Numbered from the stretch's first letter, positions 1 through 7,860 are shown. The stretch is DNA of 64,000 nucleotides from an uncultured Oscillospiraceae bacterium (GCA_910587345.1 CAJUKH010000043.1:248001-312000); one strand, 5' to 3'. Notes: generated by a model not told the origin, from the sequence alone. Numbers and translations are program-made.

Positions 1-69
1 TGCAATCTCTGTTTTGATATGCTATACTGTTTCTATCTATCCCCGCAAAACACAAAGGAGGAACCATCC

Positions 70-960
70 GTGGACGAAGCGCCCATACCCTTACTCATTG
101 CCCTTTCTGTTCTTCTGGCCCTTGCCATTGGCTGTATCATCTACCTCATCACCCGTATTCAGGCTCTCAAGCAGCGGGTCAGCGAGGCGGATATCCGCCA
201 GATGGTGGACATGGGCGAAGAAACCGGCGAAATCGAGAAGGAGGAGCGGGAGCTCATTGAGAATGTCTTTGAGTTCAACAACTCCACCGCCGCCGAGGTG
301 ATGATCCACCGCACCGATGTGGTCATGCTCTGGGCGGAGGACCCTGACGAGGAGATCATGAAAACCATCCGTGACTCCGGTCTCACCCGCTTTCCCGTCT
401 ATGAGGAGGACACCGACGACATCATCGGCATCCTCAACACCCGGGATTATCTGCTCAACGCCCGGGAAGAGCGTCCCAAGCCTCTGCGGAAACTGCTGCG
501 AAAGGCCTATTTTGTCCCCGAGACGGTGCGGACCGACGTTCTCTTCCGGGATATGCAAAGCCGAAAGACCCACTTTGCCGTGGTGGTGGACGAGTACGGC
601 GGCACCAGCGGTATCATCACCATGGAAGACCTTATTGAAGAGCTTGTGGGCAACATATATGACGAGTTCGACCCTCAGGACGAGCAGGAGATCATCCCGC
701 TAAAAGAGGGGCTGTGGCGCATCTCCGGCTCCGCCGCTTTGGAGGACATCGCCGAGGCGCTGGAGGTGGAGTTTCCCGAAGAGGAGGAGGCCGAGACCCT
801 GGGCGGATTGGTCTTCGCCCGGTTGGATGTGATCCCCGCCGACGGCACCCACCCTGTGGTGGACGCCGGGGAGCTTCATATCGAAGTAGAGCGGCTTACC
901 GACCGCCGTGTGGAGTGGGCCAGGGTCACCAAGCACCCCGCCGAAGCGGCGGAGGAATAA
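70..960 (+). CDS. Membrane-anchored CBS-pair / CorC-HlyC domain protein
   Basis: A 296-residue protein with one N-terminal membrane segment (about residues 5-25), a pair of CBS domains (about 75-190) and a C-terminal CorC_HlyC domain (about 205-285). CBS plus CorC_HlyC proteins are linked to divalent cation (Mg/Co) handling and are often labelled hemolysin family. The four-helix CNNM/DUF21 transport domain is absent, so this is probably a regulatory or accessory form. The GTG start at 70 is chosen because AAAGGAGG lies 8 bases upstream; the ATG at 19 has no ribosome binding site. An extended -10 (TGCTATACT, 20-28) fits a transcript starting near 35. Confidence 0.85.
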   Translation: MDEAPIPLLIALSVLLALAIGCIIYLITRIQALKQRVSEADIRQMVDMGEETGEIEKEERELIENVFEFNNSTAAEVMIHRTDVVMLWAEDPDEEIMKTIRDSGLTRFPVYEEDTDDIIGILNTRDYLLNAREERPKPLRKLLRKAYFVPETVRTDVLFRDMQSRKTHFAVVVDEYGGTSGIITMEDLIEELVGNIYDEFDPQDEQEIIPLKEGLWRISGSAALEDIAEALEVEFPEEEEAETLGGLVFARLDVIPADGTHPVVDAGELHIEVERLTDRRVEWARVTKHPAEAAEE

Positions 961-1100
961 TGGCCCTTTTTGTCAGAGGGATCCCCTCACGCCCTGCAAA
1001 TGCGGCCCGGGAGAAAAGAATTTTGATAAAAAATCTGCGTGTAACAGTAATTGAGAAAATGGGTAACAAAGCAGGAGCAGAGTGTAGGTAGGTGAAAAGA

Positions 1101-1592
1101 ATGATACGGCCATTAGAAGAAAGAGACATCGAAATCGTATGTACCATCGTAAATGAAAATTGGAAAAATGTCTATTCAGAGTACATCAATCCGATGTTGT
1201 TAAACGCAGATGGATGCGCAGAGCGGATTTGCCAATTAAAATCGGACTTTAGTTCTCATCGGTTGTCAGAGTATGTGTGGGAAGAACAAAATCAGGTGTC
1301 TGCAATGCTTTCTTTTGGAGATACCGCAGATACAGACATAACGGAAGCATTTGAAATATGGCGTATTTATGTTGATGCTCACTTTCAACAGAAAGGAATT
1401 GGAAAACAATTACTTGATTTTGCCGAACAGCAGGCAAAGAAACAAGGTTATAAAAGAATTGTTATTTGGGCTTTCAAAAGCAATCACCGTGCTATTTCCT
1501 TTTATCAGAAACAGGGGTATTGCATTGACAAAGAAGAATATTTAGGAGAGCCTTATCTTGCAACAGGAATACGATTGAAAAAGGAAATATAA
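1101..1592 (+). CDS. GNAT family N-acetyltransferase
   Basis: A 163-residue GNAT-fold acetyltransferase that would transfer an acetyl group from acetyl-CoA to an unknown amine. The acetyl-CoA loop QQKGIGK is at about residues 96-102, followed by the helix LLDFAEQQAKKQG and the C-terminal motif NHRAISFYQKQGY. The coding DNA is clearly AT-richer than its neighbours. It is followed directly by the tail of a conjugative-element gene, which suggests it arrived by horizontal transfer as cargo. A GTG at 1092 in the same frame is an alternative start; ATG 1101 has GGTG about 6 bases upstream. The substrate cannot be read from sequence; antibiotic acetylation is possible but unsupported. Confidence 0.85.
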   Translation: MIRPLEERDIEIVCTIVNENWKNVYSEYINPMLLNADGCAERICQLKSDFSSHRLSEYVWEEQNQVSAMLSFGDTADTDITEAFEIWRIYVDAHFQQKGIGKQLLDFAEQQAKKQGYKRIVIWAFKSNHRAISFYQKQGYCIDKEEYLGEPYLATGIRLKKEI

Positions 1593-1594
1593 AT

Positions 1595-1687
1595 AAGCAA
1601 TCTCTTTACTGTCCGAAATACAAACAGGAAAAATTGGTTGAAGCCAAGGACTTACAAGTAACCGTCATCAAAGAGCCAGACGCATAA
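1595..1687 (+). pseudogene. 3' remnant of a cysteine-rich KTR-domain protein gene
   Basis: Immediately after the acetyltransferase stop, an open stretch encodes about 30 residues containing LYCPKYKQEKLVEAKDL and VTVIKEPDA before TAA. This matches the C-terminal end of the small cysteine-rich KTR-domain proteins found on Tn916- and Tn1549-like integrative conjugative elements. The N-terminal half, with its first CxxC pair and start codon, is missing, so it is a broken gene. It supports the view that 1.1-2.1 kb is the scar of an element that brought in the acetyltransferase gene. Family assignment is from recall of the family, not from a search. Confidence 0.65.
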
Positions 1688-1692
1688 GACGC

Positions 1693-1740
1693 AGAGCCAA
1701 TATAATGCAGAGTATGACCTGCGATTATCGGCTCTTTCTT
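1693..1740 (+). terminator. Probable rho-independent terminator
   Basis: AGAGCC at 1693 pairs with GGCTCT near 1730, with an inner TGCAG/CTGCG stem, followed by TTTCTTT. It would end the transcript of the acetyltransferase and KTR remnant. Confidence 0.6.
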
Positions 1741-1820
1741 TGATAAAAAACCCAATCTGCCGCACAACGGCAAAAGAAAAAACGTCGTACAGCAGAGATA
1801 TTTTCACACGCCCATTTTTA

Positions 1821-1860
1821 CACGGCGGCTTTTGAGAAATCAAAGCCGCCGTTTCTTTTT
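1821..1860 (+). terminator. Rho-independent terminator inside the element scar
   Basis: ACGGCGGCTTTTG and CAAAGCCGCCGT form a near-perfect 12-bp stem with a short loop, followed by TTCTTTTTT. Its original gene has been lost, so it is part of the mobile-element remnant. Confidence 0.75.
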
Positions 1861-1922
1861 TATCTTCTTAAGAAATGACGCGGTTTCACTGTTAAAAGCG
1901 GCGGCTAAAGGAGGTAGCTGCC

Positions 1923-2033
1923 ATGAAGTACACACCCTATCGCCAAAATCCGACGGTCATTGACATATCAAAAAAAGCCCGTCCACCGCCGGGGGAAATT
2001 TTACCCATGAATATGAACTGTCTAATCAACTGA
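1923..2033 (+). CDS. Short 36-residue ORF with strong RBS, probably a truncated element gene
   Basis: ATG at 1923 has AAAGGAGG 8 bases upstream and opens a frame of 36 codons starting MKYTPYRQNPTVIDISKK and ending at TGA 2031. The strong ribosome binding site, AT-rich composition and position just after the element terminator suggest the 5' end of a conjugative-element gene that was cut short. I do not recognise the family. The rest of 1741-2092 holds no other gene, only the terminator at 1821 and AT-rich sequence. Confidence 0.4.
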   Translation: MKYTPYRQNPTVIDISKKARPPPGEILPMNMNCLIN

Positions 2034-2092
2034 ATACTGCTTACAATTCCTTTGCGCCAGTCTGTATTTTTCAGATAGGCGCATTTTACAAT

Positions 2093-2122
2093 AAAAACGC
2101 CCCCGGTTTCCGGGGGCGTTTC
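2093..2122. terminator. Bidirectional terminator
   Basis: AAACGCCCCCGG, a TTT loop and CCGGGGGCGTTT form a perfect stem flanked by A and T runs. It ends the minus-strand SSB-like gene and separates it from the element scar. Confidence 0.85.
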
Positions 2123-2140
2123 CAATATCACAGACTTTCC

Positions 2141-2746
2141 TTATTCCCTCTCCCGCTTCTCCGCTTCCGCCACCGACACTTCATACGCCACCCGCTCCTC
2201 CTGCCGCTCCCCCTCCACCTTACGGTAGGTCCGGCTTTGCAGACGGCCAGTAAGACGGACCCCGTCCCCCACTGTCAGTTCCCCGCAATAGCGGGCCAGT
2301 GCGCCCCAGGCGATGCAGGGCAGATAATCCGCCCTGCCGTACCGCCTGTTCACCGCCAGCAGCAGGTCACAGATCTCCCGGCCCAGCGGGGTCCGGCGGA
2401 CCACCGGCGGCTTGCAGAGCACCCCGGAAAGCTCCAGCTGGTTGGCGTGTTCCCCCCACCAGGGGGCAATGGTCCGGGCCAAAAAGGTAATGACCAGCCG
2501 GCTCCCCACCCCGGAACGATTGTTGTAGGAGCGCACCTCCCCCGTCAGCTCATACTCCTCCCCCACCGTAACGGGGCAGGCCTCCAACAACCCCTGAGGG
2601 GCCAGGATATTCAGGGTGTCCACCGCTCCGCTGAGCCGCTCCACCTCCAAAGGGAACTGATAATAGATCACACCATGATTGAGGTGGGAAACATGGGGGG
2701 CGGCCCCCACCCGGCCTCGCAGAAATGCCTGATTCTTGCTGTCCAT
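2141..2746 (-). CDS. SSB-like protein with two OB-fold-type repeats
   Basis: About 201 residues. Two similar halves each read like an SSB OB fold: the first starts with NQAFLRGRVGAAPHVSH and the second with NQLELSGVLCKPPVVRRTP, followed by the SSB-typical LAVNRRYGRADYLPCIAWG. Such tandem SSB-like proteins probably bind single-stranded DNA in replication or repair, but they lack the acidic C-terminal tip of housekeeping SSB, so this is a paralogue. ATG 2746 is preferred over GTG 2755 because GGAG sits about 10 bases before the ATG but touches the GTG. It is transcribed alone, with a terminator at 2093. Confidence 0.75.
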   Translation of the reverse strand: MDSKNQAFLRGRVGAAPHVSHLNHGVIYYQFPLEVERLSGAVDTLNILAPQGLLEACPVTVGEEYELTGEVRSYNNRSGVGSRLVITFLARTIAPWWGEHANQLELSGVLCKPPVVRRTPLGREICDLLLAVNRRYGRADYLPCIAWGALARYCGELTVGDGVRLTGRLQSRTYRKVEGERQEERVAYEVSVAEAEKRERE

Positions 2747-2764
2747 GGGCTTCACGCTCCTGTT

Positions 2765-2800
2765 GTGTAGTGGAGCCGGCCGGCTCCGTTCGTGCTACAC
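2765..2800. promoter_or_regulatory. Nested palindrome upstream of the SSB-like gene
   Basis: The 16-bp perfect palindrome GGAGCCGGCCGGCTCC (2772-2787) lies between GTGTAG (2765) and CTACAC (2795), which also pair. It sits in the 5' leader of the SSB-like gene and could be an operator or a hairpin in the mRNA. A possible -10 (TATAGT on the minus strand) is just beyond it. Confidence 0.45.
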
Positions 2801-2865
2801 TATATGAGACGAGCCCCGGGGATATGCGAAACTCTCCCCTTCAAAAAGAAGGGCATTTTAACTTG

Positions 2866-2903
2866 AAAAAGAGGCGTTTTCCAATGGAAAACGCCTCTTT
2901 TTT
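2866..2903. terminator. Bidirectional terminator
   Basis: AAAAAGAGGCGTTTTCC and GGAAAACGCCTCTTTTTT form a 17-bp perfect stem around a 3-base loop, with a T run on both strands. It ends the minus-strand lipoprotein gene. Confidence 0.9.
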
Positions 2904-2914
2904 GCGATGCTTTC

Positions 2915-3622
2915 TTACTCCCCGGTCACCGGAGTGAGATTATAGTTGATAATCAAGCTGTCAATACGGTTAAAATCGTCATCGGTGAGGCTGTAGTAGC
3001 CATCCTCCCCCTTCTCGATCTGAACCGAGAGGGACTGGGCCTCCTCATTGCCGATCTCGGGCATGACGCTCTCGTAAAGATCCAGGATCATCTGGGCATA
3101 CTCCTGATCCATGGCCTCGTACTCCGCATCGCTCATGGCCTGCTGGACCTCCATGGGATACTTGTCGTAGAAGGGCTGCATGGCCTCCTCAAACTTGGCC
3201 TCGGCCAGCTGGACGATGTTGATAGGCTCAATGGACAGCTTCACCGAGAAGGAGCCGTCATCCTGCTCGGCGGCCGAAACCACCTCGAACTTGGCGTGGG
3301 CGTAGATGCGCTTATACAGGTCCATCATCTTCTCATGGAACTCTTCGGCGGGATACTCAATGTCGTAGAAATAGTAAAAATTGTTGGACTCCACGTCCAG
3401 ACTGTTCTCGTAAGTAGCCTGGGCCTCCTCCTCGGTGATGCCCACCAGGGTCATGTAGCCCTCGTCAAACTCCCCCAGATAGGTCTCCTTCAAAAGACCC
3501 TCCACATAAGCCTTGGCATCGAAAGTGCTCAGGCCGCTCTTTTTGCAGGCGCCCAGAGTCAGGGTCAGGCCCAGTGCCAGAGCCAAAGCGGCAAAACGCT
3601 TCATCTTTTTCATGTTACTCAT
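2915..3622 (-). CDS. Predicted lipoprotein of unknown function
   Basis: A 235-residue protein with a lipoprotein signal peptide: MKKMKRF, a hydrophobic stretch and lipobox LGAC, with the lipid-modified cysteine at residue 26. The mature part is acidic, rich in Glu/Tyr/Met and mostly helical, with no motif I recognise. AAGGAG lies just upstream of ATG 3622. It starts 36 bases after the M20 dipeptidase stop, so it is probably the last gene of a regulator-peptidase-lipoprotein operon and may work with peptide or amino acid use at the cell surface. That role is inference from position only. Confidence 0.8.
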   Translation of the reverse strand: MSNMKKMKRFAALALALGLTLTLGACKKSGLSTFDAKAYVEGLLKETYLGEFDEGYMTLVGITEEEAQATYENSLDVESNNFYYFYDIEYPAEEFHEKMMDLYKRIYAHAKFEVVSAAEQDDGSFSVKLSIEPINIVQLAEAKFEEAMQPFYDKYPMEVQQAMSDAEYEAMDQEYAQMILDLYESVMPEIGNEEAQSLSVQIEKGEDGYYSLTDDDFNRIDSLIINYNLTPVTGE

Positions 3623-3658
3623 TCTCCTTTTCTTCTTTACACGGATGGGTGGAACGAT

Positions 3659-5068
3659 TTATTTACAAAGCTCTGCAATGGCCAGAGCGAAAATCTTGGC
3701 CGACTTCACCAGATGGTCCACGGGGACCAGTTCATTGGCGGAGTGCATCTTATAGTCAAAGCCGGGGAACTCACAGCCGAAGGCCACGCCGCCAGGAATG
3801 TTGTGGACATAGGTACCGCCGCCGGTGATGAGAGGTTTGGCGCCCCTCTCTCCGGTGACCGCCTCGTAACAGCCCAGAAGGGTCTTGACCAGAGGGGAAT
3901 CGGACTCCACGATGTGGGAGGGCATCATGCCGGCCACGGGGACCTCAATGCCATGGGCCTCCAGATTGGCCTTGGCCACCTGAGCGCAGTTCTCCTCGGT
4001 GGCGCAGACGGGAGAGCGGGAGTCGATACTGGCGTGGAAGCCGGTCTCCTCCATGGTCATCAGGCCCAGATTGACGGTAAGCTCGCCGGAGACCTCGTCG
4101 GCCATGGCGATGCCCAGAGCCTTCCCCCGGGTGTCCCCGAAGGGGAACAGCTCATGCAGGGCCTTCAACGCCTTTGTAGAGGCGCAGTCGGCCAAAGGTA
4201 GGGCGGCCACCAGCTCCAGCAGGGCACAGATGGCGTTGATGCCCTCCTCGGGGAAGGCGGCGTGGGCATTCTTGCCGACACAGTGGATGCTCACCCCGTC
4301 GGCGGTGTCGGTGCAGGTAAATTTGGCCCCGGACCTGGCCTCGATGGCGGGGCACAGCCCTGCCGTATCGGCGGCCTTCAGCCCCACAATGGTCACCGTG
4401 GCCTCTGGAGGCACCACGTTCCCCCGCACGCCGCCGGTGAGACCGGTGGCCCGGGGAGAGACGGTCTCCTTCTCCCAGTGGCCTTCAAACCGGCACATGA
4501 GATGGCCCTTCTCCACATTGATGAGGGGAAAGTTGGCGTCGGGGGTAAAGCTCTGGGGGGCGTAGGGTTCCTTGCTGTAATAGTAGCGGATGTCGGAGGA
4601 GCCGGACTCTTCATCGGTGCCCATGATCAGCTTCACATTCCTGGACAGGGGGATACCCAAGTCCCTGACGGCCTTCATGGCCAGCATGGCGGCAGCCACG
4701 GGGCCTTTGTCGTCAATGACCCCCCGGCCATAGAGCATCCCGTCCTTCTCCACACAAGTATATGGGTCGGTATCCCAGCCCATGCCCTCGGGTACCACGT
4801 CCAGATGGCCCAGGATGTGAAGCTGGGTCTCTTTGTCATTGAGGTCGGCCAGACCCACATAGTGGTCATAGTCCCGGGTAGCAAAGCCCAGCTCGTCACA
4901 GATCTTCAGCGCCTCATCCAGCGCCGCCCGGGGACCGGGTCCAAAGGGGGCCTCCGGGGTGGCCTCCCCCTTCACGCTCTTGACCCCCACCAGACGGGAA
5001 ACCGTCCGGATCAGCTCCTGCCGGCGGGCAGGGTCGTCAAAATAGGCGTCGATCTTCTCCTTATACAT
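3659..5068 (-). CDS. M20-family dipeptidase (PepV-like)
   Basis: A 469-residue metallopeptidase of clan MH, family M20, which hydrolyses dipeptides using two zinc ions. Metal-site motifs are HLDVVPEG (His88, Asp90), GRGVIDDKGP (Asp119/120) and GTDEESG (catalytic and metal Glu at 153-154); a lid domain with VHCVGKNAHAAFPEEG-like sequence follows. Length fits PepV (about 470). AAGGAG precedes ATG 5068. It sits 6 bases downstream of the PAS/HTH regulator gene and 36 bases upstream of the lipoprotein gene. A second M20 enzyme, only distantly similar, lies at 36.0-37.5 kb. Confidence 0.9.
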   Translation of the reverse strand: MYKEKIDAYFDDPARRQELIRTVSRLVGVKSVKGEATPEAPFGPGPRAALDEALKICDELGFATRDYDHYVGLADLNDKETQLHILGHLDVVPEGMGWDTDPYTCVEKDGMLYGRGVIDDKGPVAAAMLAMKAVRDLGIPLSRNVKLIMGTDEESGSSDIRYYYSKEPYAPQSFTPDANFPLINVEKGHLMCRFEGHWEKETVSPRATGLTGGVRGNVVPPEATVTIVGLKAADTAGLCPAIEARSGAKFTCTDTADGVSIHCVGKNAHAAFPEEGINAICALLELVAALPLADCASTKALKALHELFPFGDTRGKALGIAMADEVSGELTVNLGLMTMEETGFHASIDSRSPVCATEENCAQVAKANLEAHGIEVPVAGMMPSHIVESDSPLVKTLLGCYEAVTGERGAKPLITGGGTYVHNIPGGVAFGCEFPGFDYKMHSANELVPVDHLVKSAKIFALAIAELCK

Positions 5069-5074
5069 GATATC

Positions 5075-5716
5075 TCACTCCTTCTGGGTGGCCCGCTCCT
5101 CTGCCAGCTCGCCCAAGTATTTGTAGATGGTGTACCGGGAAACCTTCAGCCGGGTGGCCACATAGGGTACCGACTTGCGGAAGGAGAAGGCATTTTTCTG
5201 GTCCATCAGGGCCACCAGCTTCATCCGCTCCTTCTTGCTCAGCTCATCCAGCGGCTTGCCCAAAGCGGCCACGCACTCGTCAAAGATCTGATGGAGCTGG
5301 CCCACCCCGCCGGTCCAAAGGGCGCTGTGCAGGTCGGTGTCGGCGCTCATCAGCCCCACCAGTGTCTGGTTGGCCTGGGCCAAAGCAGTAAAGTCAAAGT
5401 TGATGCCGATGGCCAGATTATAGTCCTCTCCGATCAGATGAAAGGTGGAGGATTTGATTTGCTGACCCGTGGGAGTGGTGGCGTACAGATTCACAAAATC
5501 TGTCACCATCCCCTGACTGTCCAGTTCCTTGTCAGAACCCAGAATGTCCAGCGTGGAGCCAACCTTTCGGCCGGAGACATGACCGTTATAGATGGACAAA
5601 ATGGGGTGACTGGGCTGACTCATATCGTGGACCATGGTCTCGCAGGAGGAGCCGAACATCTCGGCAATGCCCCGGGCCAACCGGTCCAGAAACACAAAGG
5701 CCTCATCTCTTGTCAA
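5075..5716 (-). CDS. YheO/DauR-type transcriptional regulator (PAS-like + HTH)
   Basis: About 213 residues. The N-terminal two-thirds is a YheO-like PAS-type domain (TMVHDMSQPSHPILSIYNGH) and the C-terminal part is a helix-turn-helix of the DauR type (YVATRLKVSRYTIYKYL). DauR-like proteins control amino-acid catabolism genes. The operon with a dipeptidase suggests a peptide or amino-acid signal, which is inference. Start chosen is TTG 5716, with AAAGGAAGGGG just upstream; the longer frame back to 5773 has no ribosome binding site and an unlikely Gly/Arg-rich start. Confidence 0.8.
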   Translation of the reverse strand: MTRDEAFVFLDRLARGIAEMFGSSCETMVHDMSQPSHPILSIYNGHVSGRKVGSTLDILGSDKELDSQGMVTDFVNLYATTPTGQQIKSSTFHLIGEDYNLAIGINFDFTALAQANQTLVGLMSADTDLHSALWTGGVGQLHQIFDECVAALGKPLDELSKKERMKLVALMDQKNAFSFRKSVPYVATRLKVSRYTIYKYLGELAEERATQKE

Positions 5717-5791
5717 AGGCGATCCCCTTCCTTTCTGCTCCAGCCCTCCTCCCCGTTGGAAGCGGGTGGACATAGCGGCACATTCTTCATT

Positions 5792-5820
5792 ATTTTACCA
5801 CGTTTGTATCTGGAAATCAA
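5792..5820 (-). promoter_or_regulatory. Sigma-A promoter of the regulator-dipeptidase operon
   Basis: On the minus strand TTGATT (-35, 5820-5815) and TAAAAT (-10, 5797-5792) are 17 bases apart, upstream of the TTG start at 5716. Confidence 0.6.
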
Positions 5821-5847
5821 CCTGTTTTGTTCCTTTTCGGCCTTTTG

Positions 5848-6333
5848 TCAACCCCTTCCCGGGGTGCGTTTTTGCAGTCGTTTTCCCGTCATGGTCTCCA
5901 CCGTCAGCTTCCAACAGACCGTGGCCGGCATGGCGTCCCGGGAAAAGGCAAAGCCCTCGGGATGATAGCGGGCAACGATACGCTCCAAAGCGGCCTCCTT
6001 CTCCTCCTCGCCCGGAAAGTCCACCGTTCCCGTTCCCATAACGCTTTCAAACTCCATGGTGCAGTAGCCCCGCTCCGCCTCACTGTAAAGGGCATGGCCC
6101 CGGTCCATCTCAAAGGACACCTCGGGGTTCCGGCGGAGCAGATCCAGCTTTTTGCCCCGGGCGGCGCTGTGGAACCAGAGGACGGGCCTGCCGGCCTCCA
6201 CCGTCAGGGCAAAGTTCAGCGGCACGATATAGGGCCGCTCCCCGTCCCAAATCCCCAGTCGGACCACATCACAGTCCTCCATGATACGAAGAAGTTCCTC
6301 CGGTTCACTGACCTCACGATCCCTGCGGCGCAT
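5848..6333 (-). CDS. Pyridoxamine 5'-phosphate oxidase-like flavin-binding protein
   Basis: A 161-residue split-barrel flavoprotein of the PNPOx-like / nitroimidazole-resistance (NimA) group. Typical features are the N-terminal LLRIMEDCDVVRLGIWD, the strand YIVPLNFAL, the FMN-phosphate segment LWFHSAARGKKLDLLRRNPEVSFE and a C-terminal W-L-V-E motif. Such proteins bind FMN or heme; the reaction here is unknown. ATG 6333 is preferred to the upstream ATG because AGGGGAGG lies 6 bases before it. It is a single gene oriented like the regulator operon but separated from it by that operon's promoter. Confidence 0.8.
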   Translation of the reverse strand: MRRRDREVSEPEELLRIMEDCDVVRLGIWDGERPYIVPLNFALTVEAGRPVLWFHSAARGKKLDLLRRNPEVSFEMDRGHALYSEAERGYCTMEFESVMGTGTVDFPGEEEKEAALERIVARYHPEGFAFSRDAMPATVCWKLTVETMTGKRLQKRTPGRG

Positions 6334-6427
6334 AAGATCCCTCCCCTTTCCATCGGATAGGCTCATTCTACACCCGCTTAGGAGAAATGGCAAGATGTTC
6401 CGCCCCTGCTTTTCCTTCGTGCCGGGG

Positions 6428-6456
6428 TTGCGTTCTCCCGCAAAAGGTGCTATGAT
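6428..6456 (+). promoter_or_regulatory. Promoter of the chromate transporter genes
   Basis: TTGCGT (6428-6433) and TATGAT (6451-6456) are spaced 17 bases apart, about 39 bases before the GTG start at 6495. Confidence 0.55.
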
Positions 6457-6494
6457 GGGAATCCAGAAAAATTTTCCGAAGGGAGCCTTACACT

Positions 6495-7049
6495 GTGATT
6501 TTACTGGAGCTGTTTTTCTCCTTTGCCAAGGTGGGGGTCATGACCTTTGGCGGCGGCCTTGCCATGCTGCCCATCCTCCAGCGGGAGATCGTGGAACACA
6601 AGGGCTGGGCCACCGAGGCCGAGCTGACCGACTACTTTGCCATCGGCCAGTGTACCCCCGGCATCATTGCGGTGAACACCGCTACTTTCGTAGGCCAGAA
6701 GCAGGCCGGCATCCTCGGCGGTATCCTGGCCACATTGGGGGTGGCCTTTCCCAGCGTGGTCATCATCACCTGCCTTGCCAGTGTGATCAGCGCCTTCGCC
6801 GGACTAAAGGTCATCGCTCACGCCTTCGCCGGCATCCGCATCTGTGTGTGCGTGTTGATTTTCAACGCCCTGTTGAAACTGAGCCGGTCCTCTGTGGTGG
6901 ACCTGCCCACCGGTCTCATCGCCGTGACGGTTGCCCTGCTGGCCTTTTTCACCGACCTCTCCCCCGCCGTGTTCGTGCTGTGCGCCGCCGTGGCGGGGCT
7001 GGCCATTCAGGCGGTGAAACGCAGCCGGAAGAAGGAGGCGGAGGGGTAA
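6495..7049 (+). CDS. Chromate transporter, first half-subunit (ChrA N-terminal-like)
   Basis: A 184-residue membrane protein of the CHR superfamily, short-chain type. It shows the family hallmark FGGGLAMLPILQ near residues 18-29 and GQCTPGIIAVNTATFVG at about 51-67, and has about five to six hydrophobic segments. Short CHR proteins work as pairs of opposite topology and export chromate or a related oxyanion; the real substrate in an anaerobe is unproven. GTG start with GAAGGGAG upstream. The stop codon overlaps the start of the second half by one base, so translation is coupled. Confidence 0.9.
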   Translation: MILLELFFSFAKVGVMTFGGGLAMLPILQREIVEHKGWATEAELTDYFAIGQCTPGIIAVNTATFVGQKQAGILGGILATLGVAFPSVVIITCLASVISAFAGLKVIAHAFAGIRICVCVLIFNALLKLSRSSVVDLPTGLIAVTVALLAFFTDLSPAVFVLCAAVAGLAIQAVKRSRKKEAEG

Positions 7050-7615
7050 TGGAACTGCTTCTTTCCCTTTACTGGGAGTTTTTCAAGACCGGCCTCTTCG
7101 CCGTAGGCGGTGGTCTTGCCACCCTGCCCTTCCTTCAGAACATGGCCGTCTCCACCGGCTGGTTCACCACCGCCCAGCTGGCCGACATGATCGCCGTGTC
7201 CGAGTCCACCCCCGGCCCCTTGGGCATCAACACCGCTACATATGTGGGCTTCACCACCGCCGGGGTCCCCGGGGCCGTGGTGGCCACACTGGGACTGGTC
7301 TCCCCCTCCATCATCATCATTCTGGTGGTGGCCGCCTTTTTGAAGGCCTTCCGGGACAGCCGAACGGTCCAGGACGTATTCTACGGCCTGCGGCCGGCCT
7401 CCATGGGACTCATTGCCGCTTCCGGCCTTTCGGTGGTACTGATGGCCTTCTACCTCCCCGCCGGGGCCGATCTGCTCCATCAGATCCACCTGCCCGGCGT
7501 GGCTCTGGCCGCCGTACTGCTGATACTGACCCGGTACTGCAAGCAGACCAAGGGCCTTCACCCCATATTGTTCATTCTGGCTTCGGCAGTGGTGGGTGCG
7601 ATTTTTTCCTTTTAA
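7049..7615 (+). CDS. Chromate transporter, second half-subunit
   Basis: A 188-residue partner of the preceding gene with the same hallmark motifs: VGGGLATLPFLQNM and SESTPGPLGINTATYVG. ATG 7049 shares its A with the previous TAA. Two genes side by side encode what is a single fused protein in ChrA of Proteobacteria. Several hydrophobic segments follow, ending with a helix near the C-terminus. No clear terminator follows before the SCIFF promoter at 7637. Confidence 0.9.
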   Translation: MELLLSLYWEFFKTGLFAVGGGLATLPFLQNMAVSTGWFTTAQLADMIAVSESTPGPLGINTATYVGFTTAGVPGAVVATLGLVSPSIIIILVVAAFLKAFRDSRTVQDVFYGLRPASMGLIAASGLSVVLMAFYLPAGADLLHQIHLPGVALAAVLLILTRYCKQTKGLHPILFILASAVVGAIFSF

Positions 7616-7636
7616 GCCCCTTCCTTCCCTTTCCGA

Positions 7637-7664
7637 TTGACAAAAGCCAAAAAGATGGTATAAT
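7637..7664 (+). promoter_or_regulatory. Sigma-A promoter of the SCIFF precursor gene
   Basis: Consensus TTGACA (7637-7642) and TATAAT (7659-7664) are 16 bases apart. The gene starts 39 bases later behind AAGGAGGGG. A consensus promoter plus the tight terminator at 7861 suggest a strong, short transcript. Confidence 0.85.
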
Positions 7665-7702
7665 AGGGGTACAATTTTCAAATACAAGGAGGGGAAAACC
7701 CC

Positions 7703-7849
7703 ATGAAGCACATTCAGACTCTGGAGACCCGCAGCCTGTGCGACAGCGCCAAGACCGGCGGCTGCGGCGAGTGCCAGACCTCTTGCCAGTCCGCCTGCAA
7801 GACCAGCTGCGGCATCGCCAATCAGCAGTGCGAGAGCGTCCGGAAGTAA
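7703..7849 (+). CDS. scfA: SCIFF ranthipeptide precursor (six-cysteine peptide)
   Basis: A 48-residue peptide, the substrate of the SCIFF radical-SAM maturase, which forms thioether bonds between cysteines and other residues. It starts MKHIQTLETR and carries the conserved block CQSACKTSC with further cysteines, at positions 21, 24, 28, 32, 36 and 43. A seventh cysteine is at residue 13, outside the usual six. AAGGAGGGG precedes ATG 7703. Unlike the usual arrangement, the maturase does not follow directly: a terminator and a frameshifted deaminase gene lie between. The biological role of SCIFF products is thought to be signalling or quorum-related and is not settled. Confidence 0.93.
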   Translation: MKHIQTLETRSLCDSAKTGGCGECQTSCQSACKTSCGIANQQCESVRK

Positions 7850-7860
7850 GTTGCTCTGAC

